The position numbers and the translations under genes are program-made. 64,000 nt of DNA. It comes from Demequina rhizosphaerae (GTDB lineage: Bacteria; Actinomycetota; Actinomycetes; Actinomycetales; Demequinaceae). Location of the stretch: NCBI RefSeq assembly GCF_000971255.1, contig NZ_BBMC01000002.1, forward strand, positions 434,001-498,000. The letters run 5' to 3'. Under the pieces are notes generated by a model. It was not told the DNA's origin. It searched no databases and saw only the letters and a program-made list of their open reading frames with translations. Each line of letters begins with the position of its first letter. The stretch's first letter is position 1. Below are positions 1-7,362 of the stretch, piece after piece.

Positions 1-470
1 AGGTCCCCGAGGACGGCGCGGCCGGAGTGATCATCGCGCAGGGCGGCCGCTTCGGGGGCTGGACGCTCTATGCCCACGACGGCCGCGCGACGTTCGTCTA
101 CAACGTGCTGGGTATCCACCACTTCACGACCGCCGCCGAGCCTCCGATCCCGTCGGGCAGGCATCAGGTGCGCATGGAGTTCGCCTACGACGGGGGTGGG
201 CTCGGCAAGGGCGGCACGGTCACGCTCTACTACGACGGCGAGGCGGTGGGCTCGGGCCGTGTCGAGGCGACGCAGGCCATCATCTTCTCGGCCGACGAGA
301 CGACCGACGTCGGCTACGAGTCCGGGACCACGGTATCGCCCGACTACACGGCCGAGACCAGCCGGTTCCGGGGGAAGGTCGTGTGGGTGCAGATCGACCT
401 CGGCACCGACGACCACGACCACTTCATCTCACCCGAGGAGCGCCTGCGGATCGCGGTCTCGCGGCAGTAG
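1..470 (+). CDS. Arylsulfatase (A-type), C-terminal fragment
   Basis: The coding frame is already open at the left edge (it reads from base 3), so only the last ~156 residues are present. The stretch with IIAQGGRFGGW, RHQVRMEFAYDGGGLGKG and IFSADETTDVG matches the C-terminal subdomain of large bacterial type I arylsulfatases, which hydrolyse sulfate esters with a formylglycine residue made from an active-site Cys or Ser. That catalytic N-terminal part lies outside the window, so substrate and localisation cannot be judged. The TAG stop at 468-470 abuts the stop of the convergent formylglycine-generating enzyme with no gap. This pairing supports the call, because that enzyme activates sulfatases. 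Family assignment is firm; the specific sulfatase is not known. Confidence 0.85.
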   Translation, partial: VPEDGAAGVIIAQGGRFGGWTLYAHDGRATFVYNVLGIHHFTTAAEPPIPSGRHQVRMEFAYDGGGLGKGGTVTLYYDGEAVGSGRVEATQAIIFSADETTDVGYESGTTVSPDYTAETSRFRGKVVWVQIDLGTDDHDHFISPEERLRIAVSRQ

Positions 471-1400
471 TCAGCCGGCGACGCTCCGCGCGCACCTGAA
501 ACCGAGGTGGGACATGCCGGCGTCCTCCGCCTGCGGGGATCGCGCCGCAGGCCGGAACCGCAGGCAGTAGTCGGGCGAGCACAGGTACGAGCCGCCCTTG
601 ATCACCCGCCGCAGCGGACCCGTCGGCCCAGGGCCGCCGGGTCCCGTCGCGAGCAGGTCGTGCCGCCCCTCCCTCTCGACGCCGCCACGCTCCGGAAGGA
701 TGTGGCGCGGCGCGTACGCGCTCGAGGTCCACTCCCAGACGTTGCCGATCATGTCGTACAGCCCGTAGCCGTTGGGCGGGTACGAGCCGACCGGCGCGGC
801 ATCGCCCACGCCGCGGTTGTCGTAGGGGAACCGGCCGATCCAGGTGTTGGCCTGCGGGACCCCGCCCGGGTACGGCTCGTCTCCCCACGCGAAGTCCGCG
901 CCGTCGATCCCGCCGCGCGCGGCGTACTCGTGCTCCGCCTCGGTCGGCAGCCTCAGCCCCGCCCATGCCGCATAGGCCACTGCGTCCGCGTAGGCGACGT
1001 GCACCACCGGATGACTGGGCCGTCCCTCGACGGACGAGCCCGGCCCTCCCGGCTGTCTCCAGCACGCGCCGGGAACCCAGCGCCACCACTGCCGCCAGTC
1101 CCGGAGGTCGACCGGGCCCGCCGTCGGGGTGAAGACCATCGCGCCGGGCACGAGGTCGTCGGGGTCCGCTCCCGGGAACTCCGCGGGATCGAGCGCGCGC
1201 TCCGCCACGGTGACGTACGCGGTGTCGTCCACGAAGCGCGCGAACTGCCCGTTCGTCACCGCGTAGCGATCGATCCAGAACGCCTCGACCTCTCGGACGT
1301 GGGCGGGGCCCTCGTCGGGGTAGAAGCGGTCGCTGCCCATGCGGAATCGGGCCGCCTCGAGGCGCACCATGTCATGCGACGGATCACCGTGATGCTGCAT
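471..1400 (-). CDS. Formylglycine-generating enzyme (sulfatase maturase, SUMF1 family)
   Basis: A 309-residue protein with an FGE-sulfatase fold throughout. It oxidises a Cys in the CxPxR motif of nascent sulfatases to C-alpha-formylglycine. The C-terminal block GGSYLCSPDYCLRFR carries the two active-site cysteines at about residues 274 and 279, spaced five apart as in characterised aerobic FGEs. Other family marks are HPVVHVAYADAVAYAAW, LPTEAEHEYAARGG and YDMIGNVWEWTSS. I chose the ATG at 1400 because a GGGGGG-rich Shine-Dalgarno lies 5-6 bases upstream; an ATG at 1370 is an alternative that would remove ten residues. It faces the arylsulfatase tail to tail, its likely substrate. No signal peptide is seen, so it probably acts in the cytoplasm before export. 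Confidence 0.92.
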   Translation of the reverse strand: MQHHGDPSHDMVRLEAARFRMGSDRFYPDEGPAHVREVEAFWIDRYAVTNGQFARFVDDTAYVTVAERALDPAEFPGADPDDLVPGAMVFTPTAGPVDLRDWRQWWRWVPGACWRQPGGPGSSVEGRPSHPVVHVAYADAVAYAAWAGLRLPTEAEHEYAARGGIDGADFAWGDEPYPGGVPQANTWIGRFPYDNRGVGDAAPVGSYPPNGYGLYDMIGNVWEWTSSAYAPRHILPERGGVEREGRHDLLATGPGGPGPTGPLRRVIKGGSYLCSPDYCLRFRPAARSPQAEDAGMSHLGFRCARSVAG

Positions 1401-1475
1401 CGTCACCCCCCGGACGCCCGGCGATGCCTCCATGGTGCCGCGAGAGACCGCGCCGGCACTCCTAGACTTTGCCCC

Positions 1476-2948
1476 ATGATCGACCCCCGCGCGACCGCGG
1501 AGCGCATCCTCCGCCGCTTCGCCCGCGAGACCAACCTCCTCATCGCCGGACGGCCGGTGCGCGTGAGCGCCGAGGCCGAGGACGCCGACACCGCGATCGC
1601 CGTCGCCGGCATGGCCCGCGCGCTCGGCGCGATCCTCGTCGAGGACGACGCGACCGGCCCCGACGTGCTCGACATCGACGTCCGCGGGGACGATGCGGCG
1701 CTCGCCCTGGGCGGTCGCCCGCTGGGCTCGCGCGGCGACGCCGCCGGCCGCCTGGACTTCGCGCGCACCAAGATGCCCGTCTCGACGGCGCTCGCCGCCG
1801 AGCTCGCGGAGGCGGGCACCGTCCGCGGCCTGCGCATCGGCGTGTCGATGACGCTCGAGCCCAAGACCGCGAACCTCGCGCTGCTCCTCAAGGACGCCGG
1901 CGCGGAGGTCGCGGTCTACGCGCACCCCGACGAGACCGACCCCGAGGTCGCGGCGGCGCTGCGCGCGCGCGGCGTGCCGGTCGACGCGGACCCGGACCTG
2001 TCCGGCGAGGACGAGCGTGCCGCGGCCCTCGCGTGGCTCGAGCGCGGCTTCGACGTGGTGGTCGACGACGGCTCGCACCTCGTGCGCCTCGCCCACGAGG
2101 CCGCGCCGCACCTCGTCGAGCGGTGGATCGGCGTCACCGAGGAGACCACCTCGGGCCTCACGCCGCTACGCCTCATGGCGGCGCAGGACGCGCTCCGCAC
2201 GCCGGTGGTCGCGGTCAACGACGCTGCCACCAAGACCGGCTTCGACAACCGCTACGGCACCGGGCAGAGCTGCGTGTTCGCGATCGCGGACCTCATCGAG
2301 CACGCCGACGCGACCGTGCGCGACCTCCCGGTGCTGGTCATCGGGTACGGCCCGGTGGGCGTGGGCGTCGCGGCGCACCTGCGCGCGCTCGGCGCGCACG
2401 TGGTCGTGGCGGAGATCGACCCGCTGCGCGCACTGCTCGCCGTCCACGACGGCTACGAGGTGGGACGCGCCGAGGACCTCGCGCAGGGCGCGCTCGTCAT
2501 CTCCTGCACCGGGGTCGCCGACACGGTGACGCGTGAACTGCTCGCGCTCGGCACGATCGTCGCCGTCGCCGGCGGGGTCCCGGGCGAGGTGGACCTCGAT
2601 GAAGCGTCGCTCGCGCCCGTGGTGGTGGCGGGGGCGCCGATCCCCCACCTCGACATCGACGCCGAGCGCGGCACGCTGATCCTCGACCGCGGCGGATGCA
2701 TCAACGTGACCGCCGCGGAGGGCAACCCGATCGAGATCATGGACCTGTCCTTCGCGACCCAGCTCGCGGCGGTCCGCCACCTGGTCGAGACCCGCCCCGG
2801 CGTGGGCGTCCACCCGCTCGCCGACGAGGCCGTGGCCCACGTCGCGGAGGTCGCCGCGGCCTCCCGGGGCCTCGCGCTCGACCCCGCCGCCGCATCGTCC
2901 CCCGCGGACGCGGACTGGCGGTCGCGCCGCTACCGGGGGGCGCGATGA
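1476..2948 (+). CDS. S-adenosylhomocysteine hydrolase-like NAD-binding protein, divergent
   Basis: A 490-residue relative of adenosylhomocysteinase. Conserved: EETTSG near residue 222, the VNDAATKTGFDN block with the Lys (~253) and Asp (~257) used in true SAHH for 3'-hydride chemistry, the NAD site VIGYGPVGVGVAAHL and the following EIDPLRALLAVHDGYEV. Changed: the substrate-site His of the early HMT motif reads SMT here, the GHFD His is replaced (AGGVPGEVD), and the late GHPSF His is Asn (GNPIEIMDLSF). The NAD-dependent redox core is therefore kept while the adenine/homocysteine contacts are lost. I infer a paralogue acting on another nucleoside-like or amino-acid-like substrate. It overlaps the following amidohydrolase by ATGA, so the two are translationally coupled. 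The ATG at 1476 was chosen as the first in frame after the divergent FGE promoter region; no strong Shine-Dalgarno is visible. Confidence 0.75.
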   Translation: MIDPRATAERILRRFARETNLLIAGRPVRVSAEAEDADTAIAVAGMARALGAILVEDDATGPDVLDIDVRGDDAALALGGRPLGSRGDAAGRLDFARTKMPVSTALAAELAEAGTVRGLRIGVSMTLEPKTANLALLLKDAGAEVAVYAHPDETDPEVAAALRARGVPVDADPDLSGEDERAAALAWLERGFDVVVDDGSHLVRLAHEAAPHLVERWIGVTEETTSGLTPLRLMAAQDALRTPVVAVNDAATKTGFDNRYGTGQSCVFAIADLIEHADATVRDLPVLVIGYGPVGVGVAAHLRALGAHVVVAEIDPLRALLAVHDGYEVGRAEDLAQGALVISCTGVADTVTRELLALGTIVAVAGGVPGEVDLDEASLAPVVVAGAPIPHLDIDAERGTLILDRGGCINVTAAEGNPIEIMDLSFATQLAAVRHLVETRPGVGVHPLADEAVAHVAEVAAASRGLALDPAAASSPADADWRSRRYRGAR

Positions 2949-4249
2949 CCGCCGTCACGCTGTATTCCGCCGCGCTGGTCGTGCCGGTGACCGCGCCGCC
3001 CATCGTGGACGGCGCCATCGCCGTCCGCGACGGCCGCATCCTCCACGTGGGCGAGCGCCGCTGGGTCGCGGGCTCGCTCGCCGAGCGCGGCCTCGACGCC
3101 CACCACGTGCACTGGCCCGGCGTCCTCATGCCGGGCCTCGTCAACGCGCACACGCACCTCCAGTACACGGGCATGGCCGAGGTGGGCCGAGGCAGCTACC
3201 AGGGCTTCCGCGACTGGGTCGCGGCCTTCAACCCGGTCTACGCGCGGCCCCACGACTGGGCGCTGGACTCCGCCGCGGGCGCGCGCCAGATGCTCGAGGC
3301 CGGCACCACCGCGGTCGCGGACATCGTCACCGACCTCGAGGCGATGCGCGCCCTCCACGACGCGGGTCTGCACGGCATCACGTACTGGGAGGTCATCGAC
3401 TGGACCAACGAGGAGTGGGTCGAGCGGGGCCGCGCGCAGGTGGAGGCGGCGCTCGACGCGCTGCCGTCGCCGCCCGGCACCGGGCTGTCCCCGCACGCGC
3501 CCTACTCGCTCGAGATCGCGCCGCTGCTGGAGATCCCCGACATCGTCCGCGAGCGCGGCAGCCGCATCCACATCCACCTGGGCGAGTCCGCGATCGAGCG
3601 CGAGTTCGCGCACGCGTCGACCGAACCGTGGCAGCTGCGCGGGCTGGCCTCGCTCCACGAGCTGCGGCAGGCCGGGTACGGCACCTCCGCGACGGACTAC
3701 GTCGACCACCTCGGTGTGCTCGGCCCGGACTGCCACATCGCGCACGGCGTCTACATGACGGAGAAGGACCGCGCGATCCTGCGCGCCCGCGGCACGTCCG
3801 TGGCGCTGTGCCCGCGCTCGAACGCGGTGATCGGCCTCGACGAGCCCCCGGTCGCGGCGTACCTCGAGGAGGGCAGCCCGATCGCGGTGGGCACGGACTC
3901 TCTGTCGAGCGCGCCCAGCCTCGACCTCATGGACGACGTCGCCGAGCTCCACCGCATCGCCCGCGCGCAGGGTTATGCGAAGGACGACCTCGCCGAGCGG
4001 CTGCTGTCGGCGGCCACCCTCGGCGGCGCGCACGCGATGGGCCTCGACGTCGGCCCCGAGCGGACCGGGTACCTCGCGGTGGGCGCCCGCGCCGACCTCG
4101 CGTTCTTCGACATCCCCGTCACCGACGTCGCCGAGACCGTCACGACCCTCGTCACGGCCGGCGCCGGGCGCGCCGCCGCGACCGTCGTGTCGGGCCAGGT
4201 CCGCGTCGCCCGCCCCTCGTTCACCGAGCACACCGGAGTCACCTCATGA
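2945..4249 (+). CDS. Amidohydrolase (TrzN/SsnA/cytosine-deaminase-like superfamily)
   Basis: A 434-residue metal-dependent hydrolase with the composite beta-sandwich plus TIM-barrel layout. Metal ligands are visible in order: HTH in NAHTHLQYTG (~residues 60-66), HLGES (~200), the His of AHGVYM and the Asp of VGTDSLSS. These are hallmarks of the subfamily that deaminates or dechlorinates nucleosides, triazines and related N-heterocycles (SAH/MTA deaminase, SsnA, TrzN). It overlaps the upstream SAHH-like gene and the downstream DUF985 gene by ATGA on both sides. Sitting next to an SAHH-like protein suggests a nucleoside or sulfur-nucleoside substrate, but that is inference. The first-metal motif, barrel and C-terminal sandwich strands are all present, so it looks active. 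Confidence 0.82.
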   Translation: MTAVTLYSAALVVPVTAPPIVDGAIAVRDGRILHVGERRWVAGSLAERGLDAHHVHWPGVLMPGLVNAHTHLQYTGMAEVGRGSYQGFRDWVAAFNPVYARPHDWALDSAAGARQMLEAGTTAVADIVTDLEAMRALHDAGLHGITYWEVIDWTNEEWVERGRAQVEAALDALPSPPGTGLSPHAPYSLEIAPLLEIPDIVRERGSRIHIHLGESAIEREFAHASTEPWQLRGLASLHELRQAGYGTSATDYVDHLGVLGPDCHIAHGVYMTEKDRAILRARGTSVALCPRSNAVIGLDEPPVAAYLEEGSPIAVGTDSLSSAPSLDLMDDVAELHRIARAQGYAKDDLAERLLSAATLGGAHAMGLDVGPERTGYLAVGARADLAFFDIPVTDVAETVTTLVTAGAGRAAATVVSGQVRVARPSFTEHTGVTS

Positions 4250-4683
4250 CCGACGCCCCCGCGACGCCCGCGACCGCGCGCCTGCTGGATCTCGAGCCGC
4301 ACCCCGAGGGCGGCTGGTTCCGGCGCACCTACACGTCGTCGACGCCGGTCGAGACCCCCGGCGGCACGCGCCCCGCGGCCACGTGCATCCACTACCTCCT
4401 CACCCCGGGCGAGGAGAGCGCGTGGCACGTGGTCACGTCCGACGAGCTGTGGCTGTGGCACGGCCCGGGCACGCTCGAGCTGCGGCTCGGCGGCGAGGGC
4501 GAGGCGCCGGACGATGCGCCGGTCACCGTGACTCTCGGCCCGGACCGGGCCGCGGGCCAGGCCGCGCAGTGCCTCGTGCCCGCGGGCACATGGCAGGCGG
4601 CGTCGCTCGGCGGCGACGAGGAGGTCCTCGTCAGCTGCATGGTGTCGCCGGGCTTCTCGTTCGCCGACTGGCGGCTCGCGTAG
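4246..4683 (+). CDS. DUF985 (cupin_5) family protein
   Basis: A 145-residue single-domain protein. The opening LDLEPHPEGGWFRRTYTSS, central CIHYLLTPGEESAWHVV, DELWLWHGPGTLELRL and ending CMVSPGFSFADWRLA are typical of the DUF985/cupin_5 family, which adopts a double-stranded beta-helix. Biochemical roles in the family are poorly defined; plant and yeast members have been linked to sugar or nucleotide-sugar epimerase-like folds without a settled reaction. It is the third gene of an overlapping run with the SAHH-like protein and the amidohydrolase, suggesting a role in the same pathway. A GGACGATGCG word (4509-4518) encodes a PDDAP loop between two strands. No terminator is obvious after the TAG. 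Confidence 0.8.
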   Translation: MTDAPATPATARLLDLEPHPEGGWFRRTYTSSTPVETPGGTRPAATCIHYLLTPGEESAWHVVTSDELWLWHGPGTLELRLGGEGEAPDDAPVTVTLGPDRAAGQAAQCLVPAGTWQAASLGGDEEVLVSCMVSPGFSFADWRLA

Positions 4684-4728
4684 GGGCGCTCCGCCGCGCC
4701 GCGCGACCCCGCGATACCCCTCGGACGA

Positions 4729-4774
4729 CCGTCTCGCCTGGTGAGACGGGGTGCCGGGGGTGCGCCGCTACACT
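4729..4774 (+). promoter_or_regulatory. Probable promoter/operator of the amino-acid ABC transporter
   Basis: In the 154-bp gap before the solute-binding gene there is a perfect inverted repeat, CCGTCTC (4729-4735) and GAGACGG (4743-4749), separated by seven bases. It is followed at 4769-4774 by TACACT, a plausible -10 hexamer. A second small hairpin (ACGGCC/GGCCGT, around 4784-4800) lies in the leader. The arrangement suggests a repressor operator over the -35 area. The regulator is not identifiable, and the -35 box is weak. Confidence 0.4.
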
Positions 4775-4837
4775 GTGGCCTCACGGCCATCGTCGGCCGT
4801 TCTCTGAACCCCCTCTTTCTTCTTCCAAGGAGCAACC

Positions 4838-5713
4838 ATGACCAGCACACGTGTGCGCGCCGGCCTGATCGCGACGACCGCCCTCTCCGCGCTGATGATG
4901 GCGGGCTGCTCCTCCTCGGACACCGAGGCCGAGACCAGCGCCTCCGCGTCGACCTCCCCCGAGGCGAGCGAGACCGCGGTCGCGCTCGAGACCCTCACCG
5001 AGGGCAAGCTCACCATCGCGACCGGCGAGCCCGCCTACGAGCCGTGGGTCGTCAACGACGACCCGGAGTCGGGCGAGGGCTTCGAGGCCGCCGTCGCGTA
5101 CGCGGTCGCCGAGCAGATGGGCTTCGCGGCCGAGGACGTCGTGTGGGTCCGCTCGAGCTTCGACTCGGCCATCGCGCCCGGTGCGAAGGACTGGGACATG
5201 AACATCCAGCAGTTCTCGATCACCGAGGAGCGCAAGAACGCGGTCGACTTCTCCTCGCCGTACTACACGACCACGCAGGCGGTCGTGACGGTGGAGGGTT
5301 CCGCCGCTGCGGACGCGACCTCGGTCGCGGACCTCGCGGACCTCACGGTCGGCGTGCCCTCCGGCACCACCTCGTACACCGTCGCCGCCGAGGTGCTGGG
5401 CGACCAGAACCTCGCGGTCTTCAACTCCTCCGAGGACACCGTCCTCGCGCTCAACTCGGGTCAGATCGATGCGTTCGTCATCGACCTTCCCTCGGCGTTC
5501 TACCTCGCGGCCGTCGAGCTCGACGGCGGCAAGATTCTCGGCCAGTTCGAGGACGCCACCGGCGGCGACGAGTTCGGCTTCGTCCTGCCCAAGGGCTCGG
5601 CGCTCACCGCGGCCGTGACCGAGGCCGTCGACGCGCTCACCGAGGACGGCACGCTCGCCGCGATCGAGACCGAGTGGCTGTCGGACGCGGTCGACGTCCC
5701 GGTCCTCAAGTAA
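4838..5713 (+). CDS. Amino-acid ABC transporter, substrate-binding lipoprotein (SBP family 3)
   Basis: A 291-residue type II periplasmic-binding-like protein. The N-terminus has a lipobox (LMMAGC at ~19-24), so the mature protein is a lipoprotein on the outer face of the membrane, followed by a Ser/Thr/Glu-rich linker. The core shows GKLTIATGEPAYEPWV, the DMNIQQFSITEERKNAVDFSSPYY motif typical of polar-amino-acid binders, and TVGVPSGTTSY at the second lobe. An AAGGAG Shine-Dalgarno precedes the ATG by five bases. It is first of three transport genes (binding protein, permease, ATPase) and has its own promoter region. Because it follows the SAHH-like/amidohydrolase/DUF985 run on the same strand, it may import that pathway's substrate; this is inference. 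The exact ligand cannot be read from sequence. Confidence 0.9.
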   Translation: MTSTRVRAGLIATTALSALMMAGCSSSDTEAETSASASTSPEASETAVALETLTEGKLTIATGEPAYEPWVVNDDPESGEGFEAAVAYAVAEQMGFAAEDVVWVRSSFDSAIAPGAKDWDMNIQQFSITEERKNAVDFSSPYYTTTQAVVTVEGSAAADATSVADLADLTVGVPSGTTSYTVAAEVLGDQNLAVFNSSEDTVLALNSGQIDAFVIDLPSAFYLAAVELDGGKILGQFEDATGGDEFGFVLPKGSALTAAVTEAVDALTEDGTLAAIETEWLSDAVDVPVLK

Positions 5714-5736
5714 CCCGACGCCGAGATAGACGAGAG

Positions 5737-6621
5737 ATGACGGACCGAGCGGCGGAGAGCGCGGCGGGCGCGGCGGAGGCCTGGGCTCCCAGCGAGCTCG
5801 AGCTGGAGCGCCGCCTCACCCGCAAGCGCGCCTCCCGCCGCTCGGTCCTCATCGCGCTGGTCTCGACGGTCGTCTTCGCGGCCGTCGCGGGCTGGCTCGT
5901 CCTCAGCTCGCCCGGCTGGGCGGACGTCCAGCAGGCGTTCTTCAACCCCGAGATCGCCAAGGACTCGTTCCCCAAGATCCTCGAGGGCCTCTGGCTCAAC
6001 ATCCGGGTGCTGTTCTTCGCGACCATCGCGGTCGCGGTGGTCGCCACCCTGCTCGCGGTGATGCGGTCGCTGCGCGGTCCCGTGTGGTTCCCGCTGCGCG
6101 CCCTCGCCACCGGCTACACGGACCTCTTCCGCGGCCTGCCGGTGCTCATCGTGCTCTACCTCGTGGGCTTCGGCATCCCCGCCCTCAACCCCGAGAACCG
6201 GATCTCCGTCGCGGTGCTCGGCACCGTCGGCATCACGCTGTGCTACTCGGCCTACGTCGCCGAGGTGCTGCGCGCCGGCATGGAGGCCGTGCACCCGTCG
6301 CAGCGCATCGCCGCCCGCTCGCTGGGCCTGTCGCACGCCAAGACGCTGCGCCTCGTGGTGATCCCGCAGGCGCTGCGCAAGGTGGTGCCGGCGCTCATGA
6401 ACGACTTCGTGTCGATGCAGAAGGACGTGGGCCTCATCTCCGTCCTCGGCGCGGTCGACGCGGTGCGCGCCGCGCAGATCGCGACCGCGAGCACCTACAA
6501 CTTCACCCCCTACGTGGTGGCCGGTCTGCTCTTCGTCGCGATGAGCTTCCCGATGATCCGCCTCACCGACCACGTCTCGGCCCGCATGGCCGCGCGCGAG
6601 CAGCAGGGAGGCACGGTGTGA
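5737..6621 (+). CDS. Amino-acid ABC transporter permease (HisM/GlnP family)
   Basis: A 294-residue membrane protein. After a charged cytoplasmic tail (~1-40) there is one transmembrane segment (~41-62), then the permease domain starting with LEGLWLNIRVLFF. The cytoplasmic EAA loop is clear: YVAEVLRAGMEAVHPSQRIAARSLG, which contacts the ATPase. Further helices and a short basic C-terminus complete the His/Glu/Gln TM-helix type permease. It follows the binding protein by 23 bases, and its stop overlaps the GTG start of the ATPase (GTGA). The longer open frame upstream reads through the binding-protein gene in another frame and is not used. A single permease gene means it probably acts as a homodimer. 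Confidence 0.9.
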   Translation: MTDRAAESAAGAAEAWAPSELELERRLTRKRASRRSVLIALVSTVVFAAVAGWLVLSSPGWADVQQAFFNPEIAKDSFPKILEGLWLNIRVLFFATIAVAVVATLLAVMRSLRGPVWFPLRALATGYTDLFRGLPVLIVLYLVGFGIPALNPENRISVAVLGTVGITLCYSAYVAEVLRAGMEAVHPSQRIAARSLGLSHAKTLRLVVIPQALRKVVPALMNDFVSMQKDVGLISVLGAVDAVRAAQIATASTYNFTPYVVAGLLFVAMSFPMIRLTDHVSARMAAREQQGGTV

Positions 6622-7352
6622 GCGTCCTCGAGCTGCACGACGTCCACAAGCTCTTCGGCGACAACCACGTCCTCAAGGGAGTCGACCTCGCGGTCGACGA
6701 GCACGAGGTCGTCGTCGTCATCGGCGCCTCCGGCTCCGGCAAGTCGACCCTCATGAGGACCATCAACCTCATCGAGCGCGTCGACGACGGCCGGATCCTG
6801 CTGAACGGCGACGACATCACCGACCCCGACGTGGACGTTGACAAGGTGCGCGCCCGCATCGGCGTGGTCTTCCAGCACTTCAACCTGTTCCCGCACATGC
6901 GGGTGATCGACAACGTCACGCTCGCGGCCCGCAAGGTCCACGGCACCGCGGCGGACGTCGCGCGCGACCGCGCGGTGGGGCTGCTCGAGAAGTTCGGCCT
7001 CGGCGAGAAGGTCGAGGACTACCCCGACCGCCTGTCGGGCGGCCAGCAGCAGCGCGTCGCGATCGTCCGCGCGATCATGACCGAGCCCGAGCTGCTCCTG
7101 CTCGACGAGATCACCTCGGCCCTCGACCCCATGCTCGTCGGCGAGGTGCTCGACCTGGTCCGCGACCTCAAGGCGCAGGGCTCGACCATGCTCATGGCGA
7201 CGCACGAGATGTCCTTCGCGCGCTCGGTCGCCGACCGCATCGTCTTCATGCACGGCGGCCGTCCCCTCGAGGTGGGCACGCCGGAGCAGATCTTCGGCGA
7301 CCCGCAGCGTCCCGAGACGCGCGAGTTCCTCGCCCGCATCACGCACCGCTGA
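6618..7352 (+). CDS. Amino-acid ABC transporter ATP-binding protein (GlnQ/HisP family)
   Basis: A 244-residue ABC ATPase, the usual length for polar-amino-acid importers. Walker A is GASGSGKST (~residues 35-43), the Q-loop is in VFQHFNLFPHM, the signature is LSGGQQQRVAI, Walker B is LLLLDEITSALDP and the switch His is in MATHEMSFAR. E-I-T in place of the usual E-P-T after the catalytic Glu is a small variation. The GTG start at 6618 overlaps the permease stop, giving translational coupling. It ends ten bases before the stop of the convergent DUF222/HNH gene, with no clear terminator between them. Together with the two preceding genes it forms a complete importer. Confidence 0.93.
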   Translation: MSVLELHDVHKLFGDNHVLKGVDLAVDEHEVVVVIGASGSGKSTLMRTINLIERVDDGRILLNGDDITDPDVDVDKVRARIGVVFQHFNLFPHMRVIDNVTLAARKVHGTAADVARDRAVGLLEKFGLGEKVEDYPDRLSGGQQQRVAIVRAIMTEPELLLLDEITSALDPMLVGEVLDLVRDLKAQGSTMLMATHEMSFARSVADRIVFMHGGRPLEVGTPEQIFGDPQRPETREFLARITHR

Positions 7353-7362
7353 GCGACGGGTC

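Noticed and set aside
4684-4837. Possible SAM or SAH riboswitch upstream of the transporter, because of the SAHH-like gene nearby
   Set aside because: The two small hairpins do not match any SAM or SAH riboswitch layout I know, and the gap lies downstream of the SAHH-like gene.
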